NCBI GenBank assembly: GCA_002699365.1
Contig: PAAN01000018.1
Coordinates: forward strand, 144,489-208,488
DNA from: Coraliomargarita sp.
Lineage (GTDB): Bacteria > Verrucomicrobiota > Verrucomicrobiia > Opitutales > Coraliomargaritaceae
Reading direction: 5' to 3'
DNA length: 64,000 nucleotides
The notes beneath the pieces are model-generated. The model ran no database searches. It was not told the DNA's origin and saw only the letters and a list, made by a program, of their open reading frames with translations. The translations under genes and the position numbers were made by a program. Of this stretch, positions 1 through 9,067 are shown one piece after another. How positions within the stretch are numbered: the stretch's first letter is position 1; every line of letters begins with the position of its first letter.

Positions 1-1
1 T

Positions 2-1354
2 AAGCGCATTGAAAAAGCTGAATTGCGCGCCCAAGACGCACTGTTTTCAACAACCTTAACTCTAGAGTTTCAAAATAATATTATCCAGAAACTACTCAAT
101 CGTGAAGAACGCTTTGACCGCGTGGTTTTGGATAAAAAAATTGAGAGCCGGGAGGCTTACTTTAACAGTCTACCAAAACTCCTTGAACAAGCACACAAAC
201 TAGGCGAGCGAATATATGCAGCTTGGGATAGCCAACTTGAATCTGCTGCTGCTGGAAATGAAAGTAATCGTAAACGAGGACGTACACGCATGAAGAAATA
301 CGAAGCTGAACTTCGTTTAGTACTCCGAAAGTATTGCTTGAAGCTTAAAGTATTCGAAGACTTCCTAAAGGAACTACATCCAATTTACCGTGAACTTAAG
401 GATCTTAATGACGATATCGAAACTGCTAACAAAGTATCTGCGAGACGACGCAAAAAAGTTAATGTAGCTTCAATCAACAAACGTTTTGATCAAATAAAAT
501 TAGAATTCAAAATAGAAGCAGTTGAACTACTCGATCTCATACGCGAAGTTAGAATCGGTATACGCGAAGCACACAAAGCAAAAACCGAAATGGTTGAAGC
601 TAATCTTCGCTTAGTGATATCAATTGCCAAAAAATATACTAATCGTGGCCTCTCCTTCCTCGATCTTATTCAAGAAGGTAATATGGGCCTAATGAAAGCA
701 GTTGAAAAATTTGAATATCGCAGGGGTTACAAATTCTCTACCTACGCTACGTGGTGGATTCGTCAGGCGATCACCCGGTCGATTGCAGATCAAGCGCGCA
801 CGATACGTATTCCTGTTCATATGATAGAAACCCTCAACAAAGTAATGCAGGTTCAAAAACAGTTACTCCAAGAGTTAGGCCATGAACCTACCGCTGAAGA
901 AGTTGCTGACGAGATGAACTTACCTATCGAACGTGTGCAACAGATTATGAAAATGGCACAGCAACCAATCTCACTACAAAGTCCTGTAGGAGATTCAGAC
1001 GATACTAATTTTGGAGATTTCATAGAAGACAAAGGAGCTGAAAATCCTTACGACATGACAGCTTATAGCCTTTTACGTGAAAAGATAACAGACGTTCTTG
1101 ATAGCCTAACTGAACGGGAGCAAAAAGTTCTATCTCTGCGTTTTGGATTAGCAGATGGGTACTCACGTACACTTGAAGAAGTCGGTCGCCAATTTAAAGT
1201 TACGCGAGAGCGTATACGTCAAATTGAAGCAAAAGCTCTACGCAAGATGCGACATCCAACTCGCATTCGCCAGTTACATGGTTTCTTTGAAGGTGACATC
1301 AATATTGAAAAGCCTGGCATGGAAGCTCTCAAACGAGAGATGGGCAAAAGCTAG
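2..1354 (+). CDS. rpoD: RNA polymerase primary sigma factor RpoD (5' end outside window)
   Basis: This is the housekeeping sigma factor that directs core RNA polymerase to -10/-35 promoters. The reading frame is open to the left edge, so the N-terminus (region 1.1 and part of the spacer) is missing; about 450 residues are visible. The visible part starts with a charged spacer, followed by region 2 (from about residue 200), containing the RpoD signature around [12 protein letters not shown] and the extended segment [14 protein letters not shown]. Region 3 follows, then region 4 with its helix-turn-helix ([18 protein letters not shown]) near the C-terminus. The intact regions 2.4 and 4.2 make this a primary rather than an alternative sigma factor. 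Family identification is secure; the true start cannot be seen. Confidence 0.96.
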   Translation, partial: KRIEKAELRAQDALFSTTLTLEFQNNIIQKLLNREERFDRVVLDKKIESREAYFNSLPKLLEQAHKLGERIYAAWDSQLESAAAGNESNRKRGRTRMKKYEAELRLVLRKYCLKLKVFEDFLKELHPIYRELKDLNDDIETANKVSARRRKKVNVASINKRFDQIKLEFKIEAVELLDLIREVRIGIREAHKAKTEMVEANLRLVISIAKKYTNRGLSFLDLIQEGNMGLMKAVEKFEYRRGYKFSTYATWWIRQAITRSIADQARTIRIPVHMIETLNKVMQVQKQLLQELGHEPTAEEVADEMNLPIERVQQIMKMAQQPISLQSPVGDSDDTNFGDFIEDKGAENPYDMTAYSLLREKITDVLDSLTEREQKVLSLRFGLADGYSRTLEEVGRQFKVTRERIRQIEAKALRKMRHPTRIRQLHGFFEGDINIEKPGMEALKREMGKS

Positions 1355-1402
1355 CTATCCATTCAACAGTTTTAATAAATAAAAAAAGTATAAGTCTCTC
1401 AA

Positions 1403-1792
1403 ATGTACACAAGAACCTACTCTAGCTTACTAACTATTATTTGTTTTATAGCAAATGGGTGCAGTAACATAAGTAACAATATACCTAATACACCCAATAC
1501 GGATGTTTCGTTAGTTCAAAATTATGAGAAAATTTCTCGTATTGTGCATATTGACCTCGAAGAAAGAGTTGCAACTATACGATTTGGAAATGACCTCAGT
1601 AATGAATTTCTTGTTTCACGAGATGTCAACGGCGTGCAGACTGGAGTACTCAAGGGCATACTAAAGGTCAATGATAGTTTAAAAACTGCTTACATTTTAG
1701 ATGGTACTCCGCAAATAAATGATGGAATATTTAAAGCATCTAAACAACAAAGCGATTCTTTGAGCAAAATATTTCGTGACGCGAATACTTAA
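1403..1792 (+). CDS. small putative lipoprotein, function unknown
   Basis: This 129-residue protein begins with a short signal peptide ending in a lipobox-like FIANGC, so Cys20 would be lipidated after cleavage by signal peptidase II. The mature part is a small mixed alpha/beta domain of about 110 residues with no motif I recognise. It lies about 50 bp downstream of rpoD and 17 bp before the TatA-like gene on the same strand, so it may be read from rpoD or belong with tatA. No Shine-Dalgarno sequence is visible. The export prediction is reasonable; the function is unknown. Confidence 0.7.
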   Translation: MYTRTYSSLLTIICFIANGCSNISNNIPNTPNTDVSLVQNYEKISRIVHIDLEERVATIRFGNDLSNEFLVSRDVNGVQTGVLKGILKVNDSLKTAYILDGTPQINDGIFKASKQQSDSLSKIFRDANT

Positions 1793-1809
1793 TTAATATA
1801 CAAAAAACT

Positions 1810-2112
1810 ATGCCTATTTTACATTTAGCCTTTATCCAAAATCTTCGCGCGCCAGAAATAATCCTAATTTTTTTGGCGATGCTGCTATTTTTTGGAGCGA
1901 AACGATTACCTGAACTCTTTCGTTCATTTGGTAAATCTATACGTGAATTTAAAAAAGCTACGTCTGATATAGAAGATGACATAAGGACTGCAATGGATGA
2001 GCAAACAACAAATGAAGCTGACGAGCCCGAACAAATACAAAATGTCCAAAAAACGAGTCCACTCGATGAGGAAGATATCGATTCGGAATCTGAACCTGCA
2101 TCTAAGGGCTGA
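1810..2112 (+). CDS. tatA: Sec-independent translocase protein TatA/E
   Basis: TatA-type proteins polymerise in the inner membrane to form the pore for folded proteins with twin-arginine signals. The 100-residue product has one N-terminal membrane segment (about residues 13-30), then the conserved hinge FFGAKRLPEL and an amphipathic helix (RSFGKSIREFKKA). An acidic, disordered tail completes the family layout. Length and hinge fit TatA/TatE better than TatB. No tatC or tatB lies nearby, so the rest of the system must be elsewhere. It converges on the inositol-phosphatase gene with only 3 bp between stop codons, so the two transcripts probably overlap. Confidence 0.88.
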   Translation: MPILHLAFIQNLRAPEIILIFLAMLLFFGAKRLPELFRSFGKSIREFKKATSDIEDDIRTAMDEQTTNEADEPEQIQNVQKTSPLDEEDIDSESEPASKG

Positions 2113-2115
2113 TAA

Positions 2116-2955
2116 TTAAACTTTTTTTTGTATTTTCAAGGAAGTGACTAATTCCTTACAAAACGCATCTGTTCCTGCATAGTAGGGACAGAAGTCCATA
2201 GTAGGGTGGAATCTTTTAAGTGGAAAAGGTGGGTTCTTTAAGAAATGAAATTCTATTCCCACTGCTTTACATAGTACATACGCTGCCGCTATGTCCCATA
2301 CTTTGACTCGATAATCGATCGATCCACTCAAATAACCAGTCGCTACGTACGTTGCAGTCAATGCACCACTTCCGATGCAACGACAACGGTACTTTTCCAT
2401 CATTGGCTTCAATCTTTCTAATTGGGCGTTGGTCATAGGGAAATGTAAGCCCAACATCACTTGTGCATTAGCAACCATTTGGTCACGCTCAACCTTTTGT
2501 GAATTGATGCGTACACCATATCCGCACCCACCCTCGTATAAACTACCTGTACCATGATCATAGATGAAACCATATATTGGTTCACCATCATATAATAGTG
2601 CTAAAGAGATTGAACAAATTGGAAATCCAAGGGCAAAATTATTCGTTCCATCAATAGGATCAATCACCCAAGCAAATTCAGTACTAAGCTCCAAAAATTC
2701 ATCCGAAGGGTTGGCTTCTTCGCTGCAAAATATATCTTTAGAAAAATCACGGCGTAAAGAGGCAGAAACTCTTTCTGAAATTGCAAAATCTGCGAAAGTA
2801 ACTCGCGTATCATCTTTTTTCCAATCGCTAGCTACTTGACCAAATTGTCGACTAAAGAATGCTATTTGTTCACGAACTGCTGTTCGCCCTGCATTAATAC
2901 GATGCTTTACATTAGCCTCATAGTTAGCCCGTGCTTGGCGGCTTGCTGACTTCAT
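2116..2955 (-). CDS. inositol monophosphatase family protein
   Basis: This 279-residue protein belongs to the Mg2+-dependent inositol monophosphatase/FBPase/CysQ superfamily. Visible metal-binding motifs in order are SEEAN, then DPIDGTNNFALG, and near the C-terminus VWDIAAAYVL (the WD motif). These give a complete active site, so the protein should be a working phosphatase. Candidate substrates are myo-inositol 1-phosphate, histidinol phosphate or 3'-phosphoadenosine 5'-phosphate; sequence alone does not decide. The gene is probably monocistronic, since the next gene on the strand starts about 890 bp upstream and belongs to another operon. Confidence 0.88.
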   Translation of the reverse strand: MKSASRQARANYEANVKHRINAGRTAVREQIAFFSRQFGQVASDWKKDDTRVTFADFAISERVSASLRRDFSKDIFCSEEANPSDEFLELSTEFAWVIDPIDGTNNFALGFPICSISLALLYDGEPIYGFIYDHGTGSLYEGGCGYGVRINSQKVERDQMVANAQVMLGLHFPMTNAQLERLKPMMEKYRCRCIGSGALTATYVATGYLSGSIDYRVKVWDIAAAYVLCKAVGIEFHFLKNPPFPLKRFHPTMDFCPYYAGTDAFCKELVTSLKIQKKV

Positions 2956-3014
2956 CGATTATTTTTTTAGGAATTAGAAAAATTCAAGGCTCTCATTAAT
3001 CTTTCCATGAGTTG

Positions 3015-3842
3015 TTAATAGGTAGCTTGAAAACGATTCTCTTTCATGATGTTAAGGTCAATCTCCAGCATTTGAATACGTTCTAGTACAAGTGATTGCT
3101 GATAATCAGAGGCATTAATTAAACTAGGATATATCTGAGTCAAATATTTGTAAGCCTCGACTAATTTACCCTGGCGACGCAATAATTCTGCATAAATACG
3201 CACTACAAATTCAGGGGCATCTGGAAATTTACTAGCCTCATAGAACCATTTAGCTGCGAGCGCATCATTCTGAAGTCTATTCATGTAAATCTGTCCTATT
3301 TCCATAGGTAGGCGAGCCGTATTCGGGTGAAAATTTATACCTCTCTTCAATATCTCGAAAGCTTGACTCGCTTGCTCCTCATCAATCGCAGATTTCTGAA
3401 TATCGGAAAGAGCATTGTAGCCGCCAGATTTGCGAATTCGCCAAGCAGGTACGTCATAAGCTACCATTCGAGCTGCGTTGATCCAAAAAAATTCAGGGCG
3501 TGGATCTAAAGTCGTCACTAGTCGAATCATAGCCGACAATTTAACCCTATCTTCATTAGCCCAAACTGTACTTAGCTGCAACCATGCAAGATCAGCTAAT
3601 ATAGCCCGAAATCCTCCTAGAATTCCAACTGTTAAACCCTGCCCCAGTGTATCCTCGACTACCTTAATAGTACCACGCCACTGCTGACTATCTACTTCTT
3701 GCCAAACTCTGGTCTCTAAAGGTTGCGACAGAAATGCGGTGCAAATGAGCAATGCTGTTACAATTATTACTGTCCTAATTTTAGACACTATTGGACAGCT
3801 GTTACATAAACTAAACATTACACCCGTGTGCTTAAATCTCAC
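3015..3842 (-). CDS. membrane-anchored TPR-like protein of ABC transporter operon
   Basis: This 275-residue protein has a basic N-terminus and a single hydrophobic segment (about residues 23-42). The rest is predicted helical, with repeats resembling degenerate tetratricopeptide repeats (for example around ALAAKWFYEASKFP and ELLRRQGKLVEAYKYL). It is the last gene of a four-gene operon, and its start overlaps the permease stop by 11 bp, implying translational coupling. The arrangement suggests an accessory protein facing the periplasm that works with the ABC transporter. I do not recognise a named family, and the role is inferred from position only. Confidence 0.72.
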   Translation of the reverse strand: MRFKHTGVMFSLCNSCPIVSKIRTVIIVTALLICTAFLSQPLETRVWQEVDSQQWRGTIKVVEDTLGQGLTVGILGGFRAILADLAWLQLSTVWANEDRVKLSAMIRLVTTLDPRPEFFWINAARMVAYDVPAWRIRKSGGYNALSDIQKSAIDEEQASQAFEILKRGINFHPNTARLPMEIGQIYMNRLQNDALAAKWFYEASKFPDAPEFVVRIYAELLRRQGKLVEAYKYLTQIYPSLINASDYQQSLVLERIQMLEIDLNIMKENRFQATY

Positions 3843-4665
3843 GCCTTCTGAAATTGTTATATGCTAGAAAAATATATGTTATAACATAAATACAACCATA
3901 ACCAATTATATGAATAATAGCCGCATTTGATAGGCTTGAGCTACCTACGAGAACTAATTGATCACCAACATTAAATAGCTGAAAATTAGGAAAAGTCCAA
4001 GAGACTAACTGCACAAGTAGTCGAACTGGTCCTATATCCATCTGAGCGTACATTTCATGCGCAATGTACTGCAATTGGCAAACAATGAGTACAAAAAGTG
4101 AAGTAACTAAAGTGTAGACATACGTTTTGGCAAAGCTGCAAATCAACAAAGTAAATGCACCAATCACACAAAATCTAACCCACTGCACACCAGCAAAAAT
4201 GAATATATCGTAATAATGCAACAATGCATCCAATCTCGCTTCATTTCCAAAGCGAGAGAGCAATATACTCTCTCGCCAAAATAAAATTGCCACAAGTACC
4301 AGTGAAAGAACAAATACGAAAATTAACAGGAGAAACTGAGTGCCAACAAATTTTCCAATCAAAAACTCCGACCTATGAACAGGTTTCGATAATAAAGTTA
4401 AAGCGGTACGGCTATCGATCTCATTAAAAAACAGCTGTGCCATTACAGCTATAGCTAAAATAGAGCCAAAAAAGAATATCGCGCCAAAACCAAAATCAAT
4501 TATAAATTTTAGTTCGTTAGTACCGAAATCAAATTGCTGAAAAAAACTGGCACTAAAAATTAAGCCCACTGAAATAAGTAATAATGCACTAAAGAATTTT
4601 TGGCGGACTGCCTCTAAAAAAGTATTAGCTGCAATTAAACGAATTCTTTGTAGAGATGCTATCAT
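3832..4665 (-). CDS. ABC-2 type transporter permease
   Basis: This integral membrane protein of 277 residues has about six hydrophobic segments. The arrangement is typical of ABC-2 permeases: an N-terminal amphipathic helix (RLIAANTFLEAVRQKF), then paired helices and a short loop with the conserved-looking ALTLLSKPVHRSEFLIGKF stretch seen in NosY/CcmB-like permeases. Its start codon overlaps the stop of the ATPase gene by 4 bp (ATGA), and its end overlaps the start of the TPR-like gene. It would form an exporter or membrane-remodelling pump with the ATPase. The substrate is unknown. Confidence 0.86.
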   Translation of the reverse strand: MIASLQRIRLIAANTFLEAVRQKFFSALLLISVGLIFSASFFQQFDFGTNELKFIIDFGFGAIFFFGSILAIAVMAQLFFNEIDSRTALTLLSKPVHRSEFLIGKFVGTQFLLLIFVFVLSLVLVAILFWRESILLSRFGNEARLDALLHYYDIFIFAGVQWVRFCVIGAFTLLICSFAKTYVYTLVTSLFVLIVCQLQYIAHEMYAQMDIGPVRLLVQLVSWTFPNFQLFNVGDQLVLVGSSSLSNAAIIHIIGYGCIYVITYIFLAYNNFRRREI

Positions 4666-5546
4666 TTGGTCTCTTTGTTACCTTTTTTAAGATGTGTTGA
4701 TTCACTCAACTCTACCTCCTTAAGGAATAGCTCATTGAGGCTTCTTCGTGGCTTTTCTATGTTGGTAAGTCTTCCTCCTTGCTCCTCGATTACTTTTTTC
4801 ATTGCCACTCGACCATCTGCATTAAAATTCTTCACAATATACGATTCTCTATCAGTTTGCTGAAGTAAATCGTCCACTCTACCGGAACGAATTAGCTGAC
4901 CTCGATGCAAAATGGCTACTCGATCGCATAAGTCTTCTATTTGACCTAATAAATGCGAACAAATTAGTACGGTTTTACCGCGATCTTTTAATGTACGTAT
5001 TATATCAGCTACTGCTTCTGCCCCCATTGGGTCTACCCCCGCAGTAGGTTCATCTAATATTACTAGCTTTGGATCATGTACTAGAGCTTGAGCGAGCCCA
5101 ATTCTCTGCAACATGCCTTTAGAATAAGTGCCAACGAGTCGATTTTTGGCCTCTTGCATTCCAACTAGCTCGATAGAATCATCCACACGTTGATTTACGA
5201 TCTTTCGATCCAAACCACAAATACGTGCGTAATAACGAACCAATTCATAACCACTCAAATAACTATGAAAATAAGGTGCTTCGGGAAGATAACCGATACT
5301 CTTTCTAACGCTCATAGCATGACTGGGTTGGCCATAAATATGACAAGTACCTTTCGATGCACGCAAAAGGCCAAGTACGATTTTTATAGTGGTGCTCTTG
5401 CCACTTCCATTAGGACCTAAAAGTCCATAAATCTCGTTATTCGCAACTTCTAAATGTATATCTTCAATTGCTCTAAGCTTCACCCCTCTAAAACCTGAAA
5501 TGAAATCTTTTGTAATTCCTTTAATTTGTATCGCCGTGTCATTCAT
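4662..5546 (-). CDS. ABC transporter ATP-binding protein
   Basis: This is a 294-residue cytoplasmic ATPase of the ABC-2 exporter class. The Walker A motif is GPNGSGKST, the signature is YSKGMLQRIGLAQAL, and Walker B is LVILDEPTAGVDP, followed by a conventional H-loop (ICSHLL). A C-terminal extension of about 70 residues after the nucleotide-binding domain is usual for this class. The gene starts 2 bp after the acylphosphatase stop codon and overlaps the permease start, so translation of acyP, the ATPase, the permease and the TPR protein is likely coupled. No substrate can be assigned. Confidence 0.93.
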   Translation of the reverse strand: MNDTAIQIKGITKDFISGFRGVKLRAIEDIHLEVANNEIYGLLGPNGSGKSTTIKIVLGLLRASKGTCHIYGQPSHAMSVRKSIGYLPEAPYFHSYLSGYELVRYYARICGLDRKIVNQRVDDSIELVGMQEAKNRLVGTYSKGMLQRIGLAQALVHDPKLVILDEPTAGVDPMGAEAVADIIRTLKDRGKTVLICSHLLGQIEDLCDRVAILHRGQLIRSGRVDDLLQQTDRESYIVKNFNADGRVAMKKVIEEQGGRLTNIEKPRRSLNELFLKEVELSESTHLKKGNKETK

Positions 5547-5548
5547 TT

Positions 5549-5827
5549 TTACGATATAGAAAAGCCATTGTAAATTCTTGGACTTGTAGCATTTTTTACT
5601 TCAGTGCGCCGTATAAAACTAGACATTTCGCTTTCTATTTCAGCCCTGAATGCAGTAACTTCAGCCTGATCGCCTTCCGCATGGATGAAGACCCGTCCGT
5701 CGTCGATATTGGATACAGTACCTGTGACATCATAGCCCTTTGCAATTGCAACTGTTTGGTACCGAAAGCCAACCCCTTGGACATGACCTTCAAACCAACA
5801 CTTTATACTGTAGACATCACCACTCAT
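5549..5827 (-). CDS. acyP: acylphosphatase
   Basis: This small cytoplasmic enzyme hydrolyses carboxyl-phosphate bonds such as acetyl phosphate or 1,3-bisphosphoglycerate. The 92 residues match the normal family length. Motif GHVQGVGFRY carries the catalytic arginine and phosphate-binding loop, and GTVSNIDDGRV carries the catalytic asparagine. It is the first gene of the ABC transporter operon, with 2 bp to the next start. The link between acyP and an ABC exporter may be only organisational. Confidence 0.93.
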   Translation of the reverse strand: MSGDVYSIKCWFEGHVQGVGFRYQTVAIAKGYDVTGTVSNIDDGRVFIHAEGDQAEVTAFRAEIESEMSSFIRRTEVKNATSPRIYNGFSIS

Positions 5828-5964
5828 TAATAATTCTTAAATATGTTGCTGACAGAACTCTCTGCAAATCAAAATCGGTCGAATAGACGTCATAAAATTA
5901 AGTTATTCTAATAATAGAAGCGATACTGCAAAAAATAGAAAATTCATAATAAATTACATTGCTC

Positions 5965-5986
5965 AATAAATCATGATTGATTTATT
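5965..5986. repeat. 9 bp perfect inverted repeat, possible operator
   Basis: AATAAATCA at 5965-5973 and its exact complement TGATTTATT at 5978-5986 are separated by four bases. The element lies about 48 bp upstream of the uncharacterised gene starting at 6034, in the AT-rich interval divergent from acyP. It is not followed by a T-run, so it is more like an operator than a terminator. AT-rich inverted repeats also arise by chance. Confidence 0.35.
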
Positions 5987-6033
5987 CAAGAACGTAGCAC
6001 AAATTATATTTAACTGAGGTTATTTAATCTCCA

Positions 6034-6765
6034 ATGAACGAACCAAACTTTGATCATTCAGAAGGAAACTGGGAGGACTTCTCTCAGGGATCTTCATGGG
6101 GGGAGTCCCAATGGAGAGGCTATTTGAACAACTCTGATCGCGAAACTGCACGATTTCTATCCATTTACAATAGCCTTAAAGACAAGCCAAATCACTTAGA
6201 TGAGGTTGCTACTCAGATGGGTTGGGATGCAGATGATATTTCCTTAAAAGATGAAATGGATGAATTTAGTGCCACAGATTGTAACGATTTGGGAAATATA
6301 AATGAAAACGAGTCGGCGCCCTACACTCTGCACAAGCACCCTGTAATAGTAGTTACCAGAGGACTGTACCGTTATTTACACCAAAGCTGGGAGCATTATT
6401 TAAGCTGCGAAACATCGAATGCTACACCTGAATGTACAACAGATGGACAATTGATGCCATCCTCTAAAATGTGTTGGAAATATGCACAATCGCTCCACCA
6501 AGGAGAGATAAACGCACTACTCTCTGTACAAGCACTTGATTTAGGTGACTTCGGCCTCACAATTTGCCACTTAAAAAACAGCCTTAGCGCACTCAATGAG
6601 ACTTTATCGATTTTGAACCAAATAAGTCACCCTAATAAAAAGTTCTTAGAAGCATTTCGTAAAGAGGTACGCATACGTCTATATGATCTACGTGAATTAT
6701 GGATTCGAGTCATCGGTGACTGCCGCTCTGAATGCAAGAGACGTCCAGGCCGCGAACAAGATTAA
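6034..6765 (+). CDS. uncharacterised protein upstream of sigma-like gene
   Basis: This 243-residue protein has no signal peptide and no membrane segment. The N-terminal 100 residues are acidic and low in hydrophobics, suggesting disorder, while the C-terminal 140 residues look helical (for example ALNETLSILNQISHPNKKFLEAF). I recognise no family. It is followed after 92 bp on the same strand by a protein resembling a divergent ECF sigma factor, so a regulatory partner role such as anti-sigma or adaptor is possible but unproven. An AT-rich inverted repeat lies just upstream. Confidence 0.65.
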   Translation: MNEPNFDHSEGNWEDFSQGSSWGESQWRGYLNNSDRETARFLSIYNSLKDKPNHLDEVATQMGWDADDISLKDEMDEFSATDCNDLGNINENESAPYTLHKHPVIVVTRGLYRYLHQSWEHYLSCETSNATPECTTDGQLMPSSKMCWKYAQSLHQGEINALLSVQALDLGDFGLTICHLKNSLSALNETLSILNQISHPNKKFLEAFRKEVRIRLYDLRELWIRVIGDCRSECKRRPGREQD

Positions 6766-6857
6766 TTACAATTTTGTTCACAACTTCACGTTTTTAACTT
6801 CTTACTTCGGCCAAAAACCCTTGAATCGCGACTATTTCGCAATAGGAAAACAAGATA

Positions 6858-7682
6858 ATGTTAAGCCGATTACGTAGCTATTTATGGAGACTCTGTCATT
6901 CGTCTCGTGCACGTAAAGTTGGTCGGATGCAACTGAAGGCTGCAAAGAATGGAAATGCCGAGCAATTCCTCTGCCTCGCAGCAACTTATATTGATCTTAC
7001 AACTTGTTACTTTGGTACTAGCTTTTCTGAAAAAGAGTCCGAACGCAATACACGAACTGAAAATGTATTTCTAGCGCTCTGGCAACAACTTGCTTATGCT
7101 GAACGCTTATCTGACTTTGAGTTCATGTTAGCATCCTTATTGTTTAAAAATACTTCTTCCGGTGCCAGTATTACTTCCAAAAGCGCTATTGTTAGAAAAA
7201 TGCGTCTTTTAGAACCTAAGGTGCGATTTGCCCTAATTGCCTACGAATTAGAAAATTGGCCCCTGCGATGGGTGTCACTGCTCATGCGCCTAAAACCTAG
7301 CGCGTTACATGCAATATTGGCAGAAGCTCGCTGTGAATTATGCGGGGTAAGCTGGGAATCACTTGCATTAGATGAGCGCAAATGCCTTCAACAGATAAGC
7401 CAATCACAGGATAAGTATCCAAACATACAGACCAATAAACAATTAAAGAACCGTACTGCCATCTATCCGCGAATTTCTAATATAAAAGCTCAGTGGTTAG
7501 AATTAAAGCCAGAGCTAGTAGAAGTCAAAATGCGATACAAATCGAATTTAATAAATCGTGAACTTATTCTAAAAAACCTCTTAGAGTCGACGAATCAAAC
7601 ATCCTTTATCAAGCCTGCAATCGTTGATCGAATGGTTAATAGCATGAATTTTTCGAGACACAGCAAAATTAATATCTCGTAA
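6858..7682 (+). CDS. possible divergent ECF-type sigma-like protein
   Basis: This basic, helical protein has 274 residues and no membrane segment. Residues about 65-110 contain a helix block (RTENVFLALWQQLAYAERL) reminiscent of sigma region 2. Residues about 115-165 (RFALIAYELENWPLRWVSLL, then AILAEARCELCGV) resemble the layout of sigma region 4: helix, short turn, recognition helix, then a motif like RARxxL. The C-terminal 100 residues do not resemble ECF sigma factors. The match is weak and by eye; it could be another helical DNA-binding protein. It follows the uncharacterised gene at 6034 and precedes the PhoD-fold gene. Confidence 0.5.
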   Translation: MLSRLRSYLWRLCHSSRARKVGRMQLKAAKNGNAEQFLCLAATYIDLTTCYFGTSFSEKESERNTRTENVFLALWQQLAYAERLSDFEFMLASLLFKNTSSGASITSKSAIVRKMRLLEPKVRFALIAYELENWPLRWVSLLMRLKPSALHAILAEARCELCGVSWESLALDERKCLQQISQSQDKYPNIQTNKQLKNRTAIYPRISNIKAQWLELKPELVEVKMRYKSNLINRELILKNLLESTNQTSFIKPAIVDRMVNSMNFSRHSKINIS

Positions 7683-7739
7683 TGATCCGCACTGCTACAG
7701 TAAATATATTATTTATATAAAATCTTTTTTATCTATTTT

Positions 7740-9062
7740 TTGAATCATATTAAACCACATTTTTTATTATTAGCGGCAAGCCTCAGTGCTCTATCTAGCA
7801 GTCTATTTGCAGGACTCTGCGCTGGTCCAATGCTCGGCCACGTTGGCATGAGAGAGGTAAAAGTATGGGTACAAACCCTGTCGCCGGCTACTGTTAGGGT
7901 AGCTTATACTCAATCCAGTTCCAATACGCCTAACTGGAGTATTCCGACTCAAACTAAAGCAAGCGAAGCAAACACTGCTACCATTACACTCGACTCAGTT
8001 GAACCAGGATTGACCTATTCTTACCAAATTGAAGTTGATGGAAATCTGGTTACTAATAAACACTCTTTTACCACGCCTGCATTCTACCATGGTCGCATGC
8101 CTGCACCAGATTTGCGCATAGTAATAGGCGGCGCGCATTACCAAACAGAAGACGGCTTTGAGCCTCCTTACCAAATATTAGGTAATAATTATAGGATTTT
8201 TACTTCGATACTGAAAGCCAAGCCGGAACTCATGATATGGACAGGTAATACAGCACACTTAAGGCAAAGTGACTGGTCCTCTCAAAGCGGTTACTACAAA
8301 CGTTATACCAGGGCACGTTCGACACCTCAACTACAACCACTGCTTGCAAGTATTCCACACTATGCAACTTGGAGTAGCGCAGAATATAGCGTAAATAATG
8401 ATGGTAAATACTACTCCCATCGTGGGCAGGCAGAAAAGAGCTTCAAAGCATTTTGGCCGAAATCAGTCGAAGTGTCTCAACTGGAGGGTATCCCAACACG
8501 TTTGCGCCGAGCAGATGTTGACTTCTTTTTACTAGATGTTCGCAGTAACCGCGATGACCTACCTAATTCTAATAGAAAAGCTGCAATTCTTGGGAGCACT
8601 CAAATAGAATGGTTACGCCAAGAATTAGTCAGTAGTACGGCAACATTTAAGCTCATCATTGCAGGTACTCCAGTCCTCAATCCAGCAGATACTCCGACTA
8701 ATTTGAGTTACGCTTCGGAAGAACAGACCCAACTGTTAGAAATGCTAAGGACTGAAAAAATAGCGGGGGTTTTATTTATTAGTGGTGGTAAATACCATGG
8801 TGAACTAACCCGCTTAGTACATATTAGCAGTTATAACCTTTACGACATTAGTGTTGGACCGTTAACCGCTAATCCCAAACAAGTCGATGAACTCAACTAT
8901 TTTCGTATGCCTGGAACAAATACTGTTGAGCGTCAATTTACTCTAATAGATTTCACCGGTGAGGAGGAAAATCGTCAGCTAACTCTACGAGTTATGAATG
9001 TTGAAGGTAATGAACTTTGGAAAAGGACTATTACAAGTAAGCAGCTACAGCCAGCTAATTAA
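7740..9062 (+). CDS. PhoD-like metallophosphatase-fold protein, probably inactive
   Basis: This exported protein of 440 residues has a signal peptide at about residues 1-24 and a TTG start. Residues 28-115 form the fibronectin-like N-terminal domain typical of PhoD phosphodiesterases, and residues 120-430 the metallophosphatase fold. The framework is well kept, for example PELMIWTG, then SDWSSQSGYYKRYTRARS, then LQPLLASIPHYATW. The metal-binding signatures are altered, however: the usual GDN-Y stretch reads GNTAHL (169-174), and the usual WDDHD reads WSSAE (211-215). The reading frame is intact, so this is a probable pseudoenzyme retained for another role, not a pseudogene. It ends 5 bp before the convergent TolB-like gene. 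Confidence 0.8.
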   Translation: MNHIKPHFLLLAASLSALSSSLFAGLCAGPMLGHVGMREVKVWVQTLSPATVRVAYTQSSSNTPNWSIPTQTKASEANTATITLDSVEPGLTYSYQIEVDGNLVTNKHSFTTPAFYHGRMPAPDLRIVIGGAHYQTEDGFEPPYQILGNNYRIFTSILKAKPELMIWTGNTAHLRQSDWSSQSGYYKRYTRARSTPQLQPLLASIPHYATWSSAEYSVNNDGKYYSHRGQAEKSFKAFWPKSVEVSQLEGIPTRLRRADVDFFLLDVRSNRDDLPNSNRKAAILGSTQIEWLRQELVSSTATFKLIIAGTPVLNPADTPTNLSYASEEQTQLLEMLRTEKIAGVLFISGGKYHGELTRLVHISSYNLYDISVGPLTANPKQVDELNYFRMPGTNTVERQFTLIDFTGEEENRQLTLRVMNVEGNELWKRTITSKQLQPAN

Positions 9063-9067
9063 GGAGT

